Positions 29,696 to 39,835 of a stretch of DNA of 64,000 bases are shown one piece after another (the first letter of the stretch is position 1; every line of letters starts with the position of its first letter). The position numbers were made by a program, and so were the translations under genes. This DNA is from Schaalia turicensis ACS-279-V-Col4 (GTDB lineage Bacteria; Actinomycetota; Actinomycetes; Actinomycetales; Actinomycetaceae). The stretch spans positions 683,163-747,162 of the forward strand of contig NZ_JH815208.1 in the NCBI RefSeq assembly GCF_000296505.1, given 5' to 3'. The notes beneath the pieces are model-generated. The model saw only the letters and a program-made list of their open reading frames with translations. It made no database searches and was not told where the DNA came from.

Positions 29696-29788
29696 GTGCG
29701 ATCGAAGCCGCGATGTTTATCTGATTGTGATACGTGGCGAGGCCTCGGCGCGCCGGCGTCTTCTTCGGCATCGAAACGTGCGTGACGT

Positions 29789-29794
29789 TAGGCT
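29789..29794 (+). promoter_or_regulatory. Probable -10 box of the LytR_C gene (leaderless)
   Basis: TAGGCT followed by AAAAGG and then GTG 29801. The AAAAGG could be a poor Shine-Dalgarno, but it would be too close to the start. Confidence 0.45.
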
Positions 29795-29800
29795 AAAAGG

Positions 29801-30403
29801 GTGAGTTCAGTTAACCCTCGTGATGAATTTGATGTTGCCGGCGAAGATATGCCTGTCGGTATGCACCGCCCTCAGCCGTCGAAGTGGAAGTCAGTCTGGC
29901 CATTCCTGGTCATTCTGATCGTTGTTCCTCTACTGGCTTGGGGAGCAAGTAGCCTTCTGACGAACAGGCCGACCTCGTCGAATACGACTGTCGCCTCTTC
30001 AGGGCAATCCGAAGCGCAGTCGGCTCAGTCGACACCTGAAACCACCCAGTCTGCTCCCGCTGAACAGGCTGAATCTGCTCGGTCGGAACCGGTAACCGAA
30101 CCGGAATCAACGCCCGCCCCGGCGAACGAACCCATCGTTGACACCAACGTGAAGATTTCAGTGCTGAACGGTACCGGCCGAAACGGTTTGGCAGCTCAGA
30201 CCGCCGAAGAGCTCACCGCAGCAGGCTTTGCCGGTGCCGCGACGGGCAACGCAACCGGTTGGAGAACCGACGTTTCAACCGTTTACTACCAGGATCCGAA
30301 CTTGGAAGCCAGCGCGCGAGCAGTTGCCGAAGCTGTCGGCATCACGAACGTTCAGCAGTCGAATAACATCGGCGATTCAGATATTGTCGTTCTGTTGAGG
30401 TAG
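29801..30403 (+). CDS. LytR_C domain membrane protein
   Basis: A 200-residue protein with a single membrane helix at about residues 31-51, a Ser/Thr/Gln/Glu-rich linker to about 110, and a C-terminal LytR_C domain (ISVLNGTGRNGLA near 117 to the end). LytR_C domains accompany the cell-wall polymer ligases of the LytR-CpsA-Psr family, but here the domain stands alone on a short anchor, a common actinobacterial arrangement. The C-terminal part is probably outside the membrane. Its exact job is unknown. It is divergent from ung. Confidence 0.8.
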   Translation: MSSVNPRDEFDVAGEDMPVGMHRPQPSKWKSVWPFLVILIVVPLLAWGASSLLTNRPTSSNTTVASSGQSEAQSAQSTPETTQSAPAEQAESARSEPVTEPESTPAPANEPIVDTNVKISVLNGTGRNGLAAQTAEELTAAGFAGAATGNATGWRTDVSTVYYQDPNLEASARAVAEAVGITNVQQSNNIGDSDIVVLLR

Positions 30404-30510
30404 TCCCGCTTCGCGCTCTAGGCGCGAACGCGACACTAGCAGGAGTGGTCAGTCGAAAATCGACTGGCCACTTTGCTGTTTGCGCCCACAGCGAACCCCG
30501 TTTGCCTCGT

Positions 30511-30537
30511 CTTGCACTCGAAAGGGGAGAGTGCCAA
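30511..30537 (+). promoter_or_regulatory. CIRCE operator, upstream copy
   Basis: CTTGCACTC, nine bases, GAGTGCCAA. This is a near match to the CIRCE consensus TTAGCACTC-N9-GAGTGCTAA bound by HrcA. Confidence 0.75.
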
Positions 30538-30544
30538 ACTTGAC

Positions 30545-30571
30545 TTAGCACTCGCCACGGCAGAGTGATAA
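30545..30571 (+). promoter_or_regulatory. CIRCE operator, downstream copy
   Basis: TTAGCACTC, nine bases, GAGTGATAA, with one mismatch to consensus. A TTGACT hexamer at 30540-30545 lies at its edge and may be the -35 of groEL. Confidence 0.85.
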
Positions 30572-30588
30572 AACCAGCGGGAAGGTGA

Positions 30589-32307
<1,719 letters not shown>

Positions 32308-32350
32308 GCCACTGATGCTCGCGCGCGTCTCGCGTAGCTGAAAACAACCG

Positions 32351-32380
32351 GGGCCGACCCTGAGATGAGGGTCGGCCCCG
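32351..32380 (+). terminator. Terminator after groEL
   Basis: A perfect 12-bp GC-rich stem, 32351-32362 with 32369-32380, with a 6-nt loop, 43 bp after the groEL stop. Confidence 0.85.
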
Positions 32381-32524
32381 ACTGTCTCTTCAGACCAGTC
32401 GAGCAAGTGGTATCAGGCGTGTCTGTGGAACCATCGGCATTACTCAGGCGTCTGATGTTGGCACCTGGAGCAAACGCCAGTAGACAAGCCCATCAGACGC
32501 TTCCGTGAGAGCGTGAAATATGGC

Positions 32525-32818
32525 TTATGCGCCCACAAAAAGGCCTGCGCTCGCGGCCTCGGCGTCTTCGTAGCTTTGGGCTGCAATCTGCATATGAGAT
32601 CCGATCGTGTCCAAAGATGCTTCGACCTGCGCTTGTGTGGCTTGCCAGGAAGCGACGCATGTCTGAAAATTTGCTTGCGCAGCGCCTGTCCATGAGCCTT
32701 CCAAGGCCTGTAGGTCTGCGAGCATCGTCTGAATCTGCGAACGGATTTCGTTGCTGAGGACACTGACGCGCATAGCACTCGCTGAGATTTGCGAAGAATC
32801 GACGGTGAAAACTGCCAT
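32525..32818 (-). CDS. WXG100 family (ESAT-6-like) protein
   Basis: A 97-residue helical hairpin protein with the central WXG motif in GSWTG near residue 45, the usual mid-length position. The C-terminal half contains YEDAE, which fits the YxxxD/E type VII secretion signal. ATG 32818 has GGAAAGGG upstream, so the longer frame is not needed. Such proteins are exported by ESX/type VII machines. No EccC, EccD or partner WXG100 gene is in the window, so it is an orphan substrate here. Confidence 0.87.
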   Translation of the reverse strand: MAVFTVDSSQISASAMRVSVLSNEIRSQIQTMLADLQALEGSWTGAAQANFQTCVASWQATQAQVEASLDTIGSHMQIAAQSYEDAEAASAGLFVGA

Positions 32819-32959
32819 GAGAATCCCTTTCCAATCGTGGTGACGCACATTGAAAAATGGTGCGTACGCCCACGCTAGGAAAGAAAGGACGAAGCAGAAA
32901 CCGGGCGAGCGCTCAATTGTGGATAAGTGTCACCCGCACACAATGTGGATAAGTCTGGC

Positions 32960-33916
32960 TTATGCCGGGTTTGCCGGCAGATCCATTGCTTCGATCGCGC
33001 TTTCAAGGGACGACGTTGTTTCATCGTCTTCTGGAGCGATAGGCTCTGTAGGAATGACGATCTTCGGCAGGGTGCCGGTCATCGTGAGTTCGTCTGCCGG
33101 AGTTTCGACCGTAGCAACGTTCTTCTTCAGATGGCGTCGCTTTAAGATGATGGTGCCGGTTGTGGTGAGATCCTCTTCGGGGGCGTCGTCGGAATCATCC
33201 GTGTCGTCGGCATCGTCATTGTTGTCACCGCACTGGCAGAGTGCGGAGTTGATTTTTGCTAGTTCGACTTCCAGGTTGAAACGGGCGGCGTCTTCCCACG
33301 CGCTTCCCAGTGGTGACTGGTAGAGCGGGTCGTAGGACAGGAGCTTGATAATCAGTGCGCGGCGTGCTTTGAGGAAGGGAGTTTCTTCCAGGTCGGCGAG
33401 TTCGTTGCGTAGCTTCTCGCGGTACTTCTTGTATTCCTGTGGGCTTCCGGCCAGCAGTGCGAGGTCGGCGTCCACCAGTACCTGGGCGTCCACATCGTCA
33501 CGCGGTGCGCGGTGCTTGGCGAGGTATCCGATGAGTTCACCGATACGGTTTGTCACGTCTTCGCTGACGCCGAGCGATTCCATGTGCTCGGCGGTGTTGG
33601 CGACGCACTCGTTGACGGTCGCCTGCGGGTCGATGCCCTTGAGTTTCACCGCGATGCAACGGTTGAGGGTTGCGCCTCTGTACCATGCGGCGACGCGGAG
33701 GACGTCTGGGTCGTGTGTGGTTGCAGAGAGCTCATCGATGCGCGTAAGAACGTTAATCAGATGATGCAGGTTATGCAGAGCTAGGCGCTCGTCGGACCAT
33801 TCTTCGACAAGTGCGTGCGCTTCTTGAGTTAGTCGGTCAACCGAGGCGGTTGTGCCGAGTTCAATCATGGCGTCAGTAAACGAGCTGATAAGCCATTGTG
33901 GTGCTCCAGCACCCAT
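32960..33916 (-). CDS. HD-like (COG4339-type) protein with degenerate HD site and acidic C-terminal tail
   Basis: A 318-residue soluble protein. Residues 45-215 resemble COG4339 predicted metal-dependent phosphohydrolases. The pattern is LHNLHHLINVL (48-57), AAWYRG (76-81), LVDADLALLAGSPQEY (147-162) then YREKLRNE, and a helical end ARFNLEVEL. In catalytic relatives the AAW segment continues with HD; here it reads RG, so the metal-binding dyad seems lost. From residue 230 there is an Asp/Glu-rich stretch and a low-complexity tail with repeated TGT segments. The ATG follows AGGAG. Family assignment is by motif memory only. Confidence 0.6.
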   Translation of the reverse strand: MGAGAPQWLISSFTDAMIELGTTASVDRLTQEAHALVEEWSDERLALHNLHHLINVLTRIDELSATTHDPDVLRVAAWYRGATLNRCIAVKLKGIDPQATVNECVANTAEHMESLGVSEDVTNRIGELIGYLAKHRAPRDDVDAQVLVDADLALLAGSPQEYKKYREKLRNELADLEETPFLKARRALIIKLLSYDPLYQSPLGSAWEDAARFNLEVELAKINSALCQCGDNNDDADDTDDSDDAPEEDLTTTGTIILKRRHLKKNVATVETPADELTMTGTLPKIVIPTEPIAPEDDETTSSLESAIEAMDLPANPA

Positions 33917-34083
33917 ACGCTCACTCCTGTTTTAGGGATATGCCGAAATCATACTCAGGGGATAGGAATAAGGCATTTCCGGTGGTCTACGTCTCATTGT
34001 GGATTGAGGAGGCCTGCGCGTTCTCGAAGTGAAAGAAGCGCGTGGCAGGCGCGCTGGGTGCGTGGGGCCTACCGGTCTGGATC

Positions 34084-35616
34084 CTACTTTTCTACGTCGG
34101 TGGGGCTGATGGCTGGTGTGTCCGGGTTCGTGTCTGCGGGGGAGCAGAGGAGCGGGAGTTCGATGCGGGCGGTCAGTCCGCCTCCTTTAGTTTTGCTCAG
34201 TGTGGCGTTGCCGCGGTGGGCATTGATGATGCCGGCAATGATGGCAAGACCAAGGCCGGAGCCTCCCTGTGTGCGAGCACGTGACGTGTCGGCGCGGTAG
34301 AAGCGTTCGAAGACTCGCGATTGGTCTGCTTCTGCGATGCCGGGACCGTGGTCGCGGAATTCGACGACGGCCGTGTCTCCTGTTTTGCCGAGTGCGATTT
34401 CGACGGGTGAGCCCGCGGGGGTGTAACGGACGATATTGCCAATGAGGTTGGTGAATACCTGTGATATGCGGTCGCGGTCGGCTTGCGTCACCAGTGTCAT
34501 GGGTGGTTTGTGTCCGCTGAGAGACGTCAGGGCAACGGAACGAGTGGGGTCCAGTGCCTGCAGGTCAAATACGGCGTTGCCGGCAAGTTTCACCAAGTCG
34601 ATATCGGTGATTTCAAGGGGGCGTCCCTCGTCCAAGCGAGCCAGGGTCAGAAGGTCTTCGACCAGTGAGGCCATGCGCGTTGATTCTGATTGGATGCGTC
34701 CCATGACTTCGTCGACGCGTTCATCGGGAACGCCACCCATGGAGTAGAGCTCGCAGTAGCCGGAGATCGCGGCTAGTGGCGTGCGTAGTTCGTGGGATGC
34801 GTCAGACACGAAGCGACGGATCTTCTGTTCTGACACTTGTCGAGCGTGGAATGATTGCTCAACCTGGGTCAGCATCGCGTTGAGCGACAGGGACAGAGAT
34901 CCGACTTCGGTGCTTCCCGGTTGGGAAGGAACGCGTTGTGTGAGGTCGCCGGCGGCAATCTTGCCCGCGGTCGATTCGATTTCTCTCAGGGGAAGCAGGG
35001 AACGGCGAACCAAAGTGTGGCCCAGGAATGCGCCGACGAAGACGATGACAACACCGGCGATCGAGAAGTAGGTGCCCGTGGTGCGCAGGGTGCGTTGAAC
35101 GTCTGTCAGAGGAAGAGCGATCGTCATGGTGCCCAGGGGCGTGTGTGCCGTGGAGGATGCATAGAGCGGGAAAGCGACCGCGCGCCAGTTGGAGCCCAGT
35201 TTAGTCGAGGGCACGGTAACGGGGTTAGTGATCTCGTCGGAGGTTTCCGAAATCTGCGTAGTTGCAAGCAGATCCGGGATCACGGGTGTTCCCGATGTTT
35301 CCAACGTTCCCGGGTAGTAGTAGGTCGTATCGTCGCCGCTTATGGAGCGTGCGTGAATGTAATACAGGGTGGGTAGACCCGAGGTGCCGTCTTTAATCGA
35401 CGTGTTTTCGCCTCGAATGAAAGAGCTCGCCGTGACGCGCAACTGTTCGTCAATCTGAGACACCAGATGGCGTTGCAGGAGGCCTACCATGACCGTTCCA
35501 GACATGATCAGCCCCAGAGCCAACAGGGTTGTAATCAGGGTGACCAGCTGAGTAGAGAGGGGACGACGTTCCCAAAAAGTACGCAGGTGGCCAAGCGGTC
35601 CCGAGGAGCTACTCAT
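34084..35616 (-). CDS. Sensor histidine kinase (MprB/TcrY-like)
   Basis: A 510-residue kinase. A membrane helix near residues 22-44 and another near 178-200 flank an extracytoplasmic sensor of ~130 residues. HAMP follows at ~200-252, HisKA has SDASHELRTPLAAI, and the ATPase domain shows NLIGNIVRY, DHGPGI and GGSGLGLAI. I place the start at ATG 35616, with GAGGAA upstream and 7 bp after the regulator's stop. The signal is unknown; this gene type often controls envelope stress responses. Confidence 0.9.
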   Translation of the reverse strand: MSSSSGPLGHLRTFWERRPLSTQLVTLITTLLALGLIMSGTVMVGLLQRHLVSQIDEQLRVTASSFIRGENTSIKDGTSGLPTLYYIHARSISGDDTTYYYPGTLETSGTPVIPDLLATTQISETSDEITNPVTVPSTKLGSNWRAVAFPLYASSTAHTPLGTMTIALPLTDVQRTLRTTGTYFSIAGVVIVFVGAFLGHTLVRRSLLPLREIESTAGKIAAGDLTQRVPSQPGSTEVGSLSLSLNAMLTQVEQSFHARQVSEQKIRRFVSDASHELRTPLAAISGYCELYSMGGVPDERVDEVMGRIQSESTRMASLVEDLLTLARLDEGRPLEITDIDLVKLAGNAVFDLQALDPTRSVALTSLSGHKPPMTLVTQADRDRISQVFTNLIGNIVRYTPAGSPVEIALGKTGDTAVVEFRDHGPGIAEADQSRVFERFYRADTSRARTQGGSGLGLAIIAGIINAHRGNATLSKTKGGGLTARIELPLLCSPADTNPDTPAISPTDVEK

Positions 35617-35623
35617 GTATTCC

Positions 35624-36340
35624 TCAGTCGTCGGCGCGCAGGATGTATCCGACACCGCGCTTGGTGTGGATCAGTTCGCCGCCCGCACCTTCGACTGCCA
35701 ACTTGCGACGCAGGTAGGAGATATACGATTCGACGATCGCAACTTCTCCACCCCAGTCGTATTCCCACACGTGATCCAAGATCTGCATCTTCGACACGAC
35801 GCGTCCCTCATTGATCACCAGGTAGCGAAGAAGCTTGAACTCTGTGGGGGACAGGTCGATTTCGACGCCCGCACGGCTGACCTCGTGCGCATCCTCGTCA
35901 ATGATCAGGTCGCCGACGCGGAGCTTGCCATCGTCTTCGTCGGAGCCGATGGTGCGTCGCAAGATGGCGCGGATACGGGCAACGACCTCTTCAAGGCCAA
36001 AGGGCTTAGTAACGTAGTCGTCGCCACCGACAGTCAGACCCTGGATCTTGTCGCGCATATCGTCGCGTGCGGTCAGGAATAGAACGGGGACTGTCGCTCC
36101 TGCTTCGCGCAGGCGACGGGTCACGGTGAATCCGTCCATGTCTGGCAACATGACGTCCAAAACGATCAGGTCAGGGGCCTCGTCCATGGCGATACGGTAG
36201 GCGGAGTGGCCATCTTCCGCGGTCAGGACATCGAATCCGGCAAAACGAAGTGATGATGCCAGAAGGTCGCGAATATTCGGCTCGTCGTCAACGACGAGCA
36301 GGCGAGCTTCTTCCTCAGTGCCTGTGCGTGTCATATCCAT
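35624..36340 (-). CDS. OmpR-family response regulator
   Basis: A 238-residue regulator from ATG 36340. The receiver begins RLLVVDDEPNIRDLL, has the phospho-acceptor in LIVLDVMLPDMDG, and the lysine in TKPFG. The winged helix at the C-terminus contains VESYISYLRRKL and ends GVGYILRADD. It is paired with the kinase downstream. Several in-frame starts exist further upstream with no Shine-Dalgarno, so the exact start is uncertain. Confidence 0.9.
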   Translation of the reverse strand: MDMTRTGTEEEARLLVVDDEPNIRDLLASSLRFAGFDVLTAEDGHSAYRIAMDEAPDLIVLDVMLPDMDGFTVTRRLREAGATVPVLFLTARDDMRDKIQGLTVGGDDYVTKPFGLEEVVARIRAILRRTIGSDEDDGKLRVGDLIIDEDAHEVSRAGVEIDLSPTEFKLLRYLVINEGRVVSKMQILDHVWEYDWGGEVAIVESYISYLRRKLAVEGAGGELIHTKRGVGYILRADD

Positions 36341-36356
36341 AGTGTGACTGATATTT

Positions 36357-36374
36357 CTGAATGTTTCCTGAATG
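36357..36374 (-). repeat. Direct CTGAATG repeat before the response regulator
   Basis: The + strand word CTGAATG occurs at 36357-36363 and 36368-36374, 11 bp apart, i.e. on one face of the helix. It lies just upstream of the regulator's start, a plausible autoregulatory site. Confidence 0.4.
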
Positions 36375-36511
36375 GTTTGCGAGAGTCGCATGTGTGCGTA
36401 TAAAAGCCCGTTTCTGTGCCACACCATTTACTCAGCACTTATCAACGACCTGTGTATATGGCACGATAGAACTCCAAGAACACACATGAGGGAACCCCGA
36501 AAGGACCAGCG

Positions 36512-36994
36512 ATGCTCGATCCAATGAGCCCACCCGATGTGGAGTTCCACTCCGTATCGCCCAAGCTTGCCCAGGTCCGCATCATCACGACGATTCTGAC
36601 GTTCCTGCCTCTGCTCGCCGGCGGAGTCGCGCTCGCGGTTCTCGTTTCGAAGTGGTGGTGGATCGGATTCGCGGTTGTTGTCATCATGATGGTCTGGTCG
36701 CTGGCGATTATTCACCGTCAGGTTCGCGCGATGGCATTTGGCACGGGCGATGACGATTTTTTGATCCGCAAGGGCATTATGTTCCGTCGTCTGACGTTGA
36801 TTCCTTACGGTCGTATTCAGTATGTGGAACTCTCTGAAGGTCCAATTGCTCGCCACTACGGCATCGCAGAGCTGAAGATTCATACGGCGTCCGCATCGAC
36901 GGATGCGACGTTGAACGGTGTTCCGGTTGCTGAAGCCGCTCGCCTTCGCGACATGCTTGCCGAGCGTGGCACGGCGGAATTGGCTGGCCTGTGA
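36512..36994 (+). CDS. Bacterial PH-domain membrane protein (YdbS-like)
   Basis: A 160-residue protein with two adjacent hydrophobic segments at about 24-46 and 49-70, followed by a bPH2 domain with RKGIMFRRLTLIPYGRIQYVELSEGPI, the family hallmark. AAAGGACC precedes the ATG. Its GTGA stop region overlaps the next gene, so the two are cotranslated like ydbS-ydbT of Bacillus. The function is unsettled; YdbS/T were linked to bacteriocin resistance in Bacillus. Confidence 0.82.
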   Translation: MLDPMSPPDVEFHSVSPKLAQVRIITTILTFLPLLAGGVALAVLVSKWWWIGFAVVVIMMVWSLAIIHRQVRAMAFGTGDDDFLIRKGIMFRRLTLIPYGRIQYVELSEGPIARHYGIAELKIHTASASTDATLNGVPVAEAARLRDMLAERGTAELAGL

Positions 36995-38664
36995 ATAAAT
37001 CGAATGAATCCGCCCCTTTGCGCGCCACGCAGGGCGGTGTCTCCGACGAGCAGTGGCGCAAACTGCACCCGGCATCTCCGATTATCCATGCGTGGAAGGC
37101 GATCGTGGCTCTGCTTGCGGTTGTCACCTATCAGAATTTCGACACGGTTGCCGATATTGCGAATTCTGATTTTGTTCGCCATCAGACGCTCTCGCTGGTC
37201 GTTGGTGTCATTGTCGGTTCGGCCTTCTTGATTTTTCTTGCGATCGCGCTGTTTTCGTACTTCTCGTGGAAGTTCACGTCTTTCGCCGTTGTCGACGAAG
37301 GCGTGTATTACCGCGCTGGCATCTTCGTGAAAACGTTGAAGCACGCTCGCCTGGATCGCATTCAGGCGGTCGATATTCATCATCCGTTGCTGGGGCGTAT
37401 TTTCGGCTTAGGCAAGATCAACATTGAGGTTGCCGGTGGCGGACAGTCGAATGTCGAATTCGGTTTCCTTAAAACACAGGAATTGGATGATGTGCGCGCT
37501 GAAATCTTGGCGCGCGCTGCCGGCGTCTACTCTTCGCCAACTTCCGCTTCTGTGGAGGATGCGCCTCAGTCTGATTCCGCCATCGGATCGGGGGACGAGG
37601 CCGGCTCCATCGATCAGACACCGTCATCGGAACAGGCCGGTGCCTCGGTTCCTCAGCGTCCGGTGGTCGCTCCCGAACGAGTTCTGTACACGGTTCCTGT
37701 GGGCAGGCTTGTTGCTTCGCTGGTGACGAATATGGGCATGATCATTGCGATCCTGGTTGTGCTTGCCATCTTGGTCATGTCGGTTGTTTTGCTGATCAAA
37801 GTCGGAATTGAGGGGACGGCGGGTATCTTCTCTGGTTTTGCAGGTATTATTGCTGCCGTCGCTGCAATCTGGAGTCGTTTCGCAGGCGAATTTAACTTCA
37901 CTGCAGCCGTTTCCCCGGATGGTATTCGCACTCGTTCGGGTCTTCTGGAAACCCGTAATCAGACGATTCCGCCACGTCGTGTCCACGCTGTTCTTGTTCA
38001 ACAGCCGTGGCTTTGGCGTCGCTTCGGCTGGTATCGCGTGAAGATCACGCAGGCTGGCTACGGTGGCAAAACCGATAGTGATAAGTCTCAGCGTTCCGCT
38101 GACGTTCTTTTGCCGGTGGGCACTCGCGCTGACGCGGAGCTTGCTCTGTGGCTGGTGATCCGTGACTTGGGTGTGACTGACCCCGTTGCTTTCATCGAAG
38201 CTGCTTTGAATGGAACGCGCGAAGGGCAAGGATTCCTTCCCGTTCCGATGCGTGCGCGCCTGTTTGATTGGTTCTCTTACAAGCGTCGCGCAGTCGCGCT
38301 GACGGATACGTGCTTTGTGATCCGCAAGGGCTGGCTGACCTGGCAGACCGGTTTCATACCCGTGGAACGGATTCAATCCCTGGCGATCATTCAAGGTCCG
38401 TGGGAGAAAAGGCGCCAGCTGGTTGATGTGAATGCTTCCATCGTTCCAGGTAGTGCCCCAGAGTTGGCAGGCCACATTGATGAGGAAGCCGGCGTTGCCT
38501 TGCTTGAAGAGCTCCGTGCGAAGTCTCAGCTGAAGCGTGCCAGCGAGCCCGCGGAACACTGGATGCTGCGCGTCACGAAGGGTCTTGACGCCCGTCAGGA
38601 TGATCAGAGCGTCTACGCGCCACAGGATGACCCCTCGTGTGAAAGCAGCGTTGACCGTAGGTGA
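36991..38664 (+). CDS. Bacterial PH-domain membrane protein (YdbT-like)
   Basis: A 557-residue membrane protein with two pairs of hydrophobic segments (about 34-48 with 67-91, and 235-270 with 275-295) and three bPH2-like blocks. The blocks are recognisable by FVKTLKHARLDRIQAVDIHHPLLGRIFGL, by LLETRNQTIPPRRVHAVLV, and by TWQTGFIPVERIQSLAIIQGP. A low-complexity acidic stretch lies near 180-220. The GTG overlaps the upstream partner by 4 nt. The two products probably form one membrane complex. Confidence 0.82.
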   Translation: MNKSNESAPLRATQGGVSDEQWRKLHPASPIIHAWKAIVALLAVVTYQNFDTVADIANSDFVRHQTLSLVVGVIVGSAFLIFLAIALFSYFSWKFTSFAVVDEGVYYRAGIFVKTLKHARLDRIQAVDIHHPLLGRIFGLGKINIEVAGGGQSNVEFGFLKTQELDDVRAEILARAAGVYSSPTSASVEDAPQSDSAIGSGDEAGSIDQTPSSEQAGASVPQRPVVAPERVLYTVPVGRLVASLVTNMGMIIAILVVLAILVMSVVLLIKVGIEGTAGIFSGFAGIIAAVAAIWSRFAGEFNFTAAVSPDGIRTRSGLLETRNQTIPPRRVHAVLVQQPWLWRRFGWYRVKITQAGYGGKTDSDKSQRSADVLLPVGTRADAELALWLVIRDLGVTDPVAFIEAALNGTREGQGFLPVPMRARLFDWFSYKRRAVALTDTCFVIRKGWLTWQTGFIPVERIQSLAIIQGPWEKRRQLVDVNASIVPGSAPELAGHIDEEAGVALLEELRAKSQLKRASEPAEHWMLRVTKGLDARQDDQSVYAPQDDPSCESSVDRR

Positions 38665-38809
38665 AGATAACTTCGATTGTGATCGCGCCGATGTTCAGCT
38701 GGAAGCCGATGAATCGAGCGCGGCCTCGTCGATCGAATAACGGCGGGCGAATATCGACTACCGTTGAAGACGCGCGCCCGCGCACACCATCTACTCAAGG
38801 CGGCACATT

Positions 38810-39721
38810 GTGAGTGAGCAACCAGGCAGGCTTGACGTCGGACTCATCGGCATGGGGACGGTCGGTCCTGTCATCGCTTCCGCTCTACGTTCCGTGGGGC
38901 ATCGAATCGCCGGCGTCGTCGCGCACACGGACGCTGAGCGTGAGCGTGCGGAGATGATGCTCCCGGGCGTGGCGATCATGGATGAAACCGAGGTAATTGC
39001 CGCATCGGGCTTGGTGATTCTGGCCGTTCCCGACGGAGAAATCGAGCCTCTGGTCAAGGGCCTTGCCGACATGGGCGCGTGGAAAATGGGGCAGATCGTC
39101 TGTCATCTGGCCGGTCCGTTTGGAACCGGGATTCTGGCGCCCGCGCAGGCGAATGGCGCGATTCCGACCGCGATTTACCCCGTTATGACATTCACGGGTA
39201 TGAGCCTTGATATTCCGCGTCTGTCGGGTACTCCGTTTGCTGTCAGCGCGCCCGCACCTTTCTTGCCGATCGCGCAGGCGCTGGTTGTGGAAATGGGTGG
39301 TGAACCCATCGTTGTCGACGAAGATGCTCGCCCGGCAGTCCACGCGGCGCTCACGCTTGGCACGCTTGGGATCGTGACGGCGGTCGTCCAGTCGTTGGCT
39401 GGTCTTGAACGTGCTGGGATTGAGGACCCCGCCCTCTTCGCTTCTTCGCTTCTGGCTGGAACGGCAGAAAAAGCGCTGTCTGAAATTGAGCGGGCTTTTG
39501 CGGCTCCGATTGCGAACGGCGATACGCAGGTCATTGCTGAACATGTGAAAGCGCTGGCTGGCCTGCTCGCATCCGACGGTGATCGTGATGCTGGGGGTGA
39601 TTTCGCGGATATCTACCGCGTGCGTGCGCATCAGGCGACCGACATCCTCTATCGACGAGGCCACCTGAGTGATCGAGCGTGCGACTCGATTAAAACGGCG
39701 TTGATGGAAGGCGGGCTCTGA
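38810..39721 (+). CDS. Rossmann-fold/DUF2520 protein beside panC
   Basis: A 303-residue protein. The N-terminal nucleotide-binding motif is VGLIGMGTVGPVIA (residues 10-23), followed by a typical Rossmann half, and the C-terminal half is the helical DUF2520 domain. The overall plan resembles 6-phosphogluconate or ketopantoate reductases. A homologue precedes panC-panD in mycobacteria, so a link to pantothenate or NAD(P)-dependent metabolism is likely. The reaction is not established, and I do not name it panE. The GTG start has AAGGCGG upstream. Confidence 0.75.
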   Translation: MSEQPGRLDVGLIGMGTVGPVIASALRSVGHRIAGVVAHTDAERERAEMMLPGVAIMDETEVIAASGLVILAVPDGEIEPLVKGLADMGAWKMGQIVCHLAGPFGTGILAPAQANGAIPTAIYPVMTFTGMSLDIPRLSGTPFAVSAPAPFLPIAQALVVEMGGEPIVVDEDARPAVHAALTLGTLGIVTAVVQSLAGLERAGIEDPALFASSLLAGTAEKALSEIERAFAAPIANGDTQVIAEHVKALAGLLASDGDRDAGGDFADIYRVRAHQATDILYRRGHLSDRACDSIKTALMEGGL

Positions 39722-39823
39722 CGCTGGTTGTCCGCGTCGTGTTGGCGCAGAATTGGCAGTGCGTCAGTCAGAAACGTGGGGGAATACTCGCCCTTAGAGG
39801 TCGCATATGAGTCTGCCTACTAC

Positions 39824-39829
39824 GACAAT
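39824..39829 (+). promoter_or_regulatory. Possible -10 box of panC (leaderless)
   Basis: GACAAT ends 6 nt before ATG 39836. The intervening GGAAGT could also serve as a Shine-Dalgarno from a longer transcript. Confidence 0.3.
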
Positions 39830-39835
39830 GGAAGT

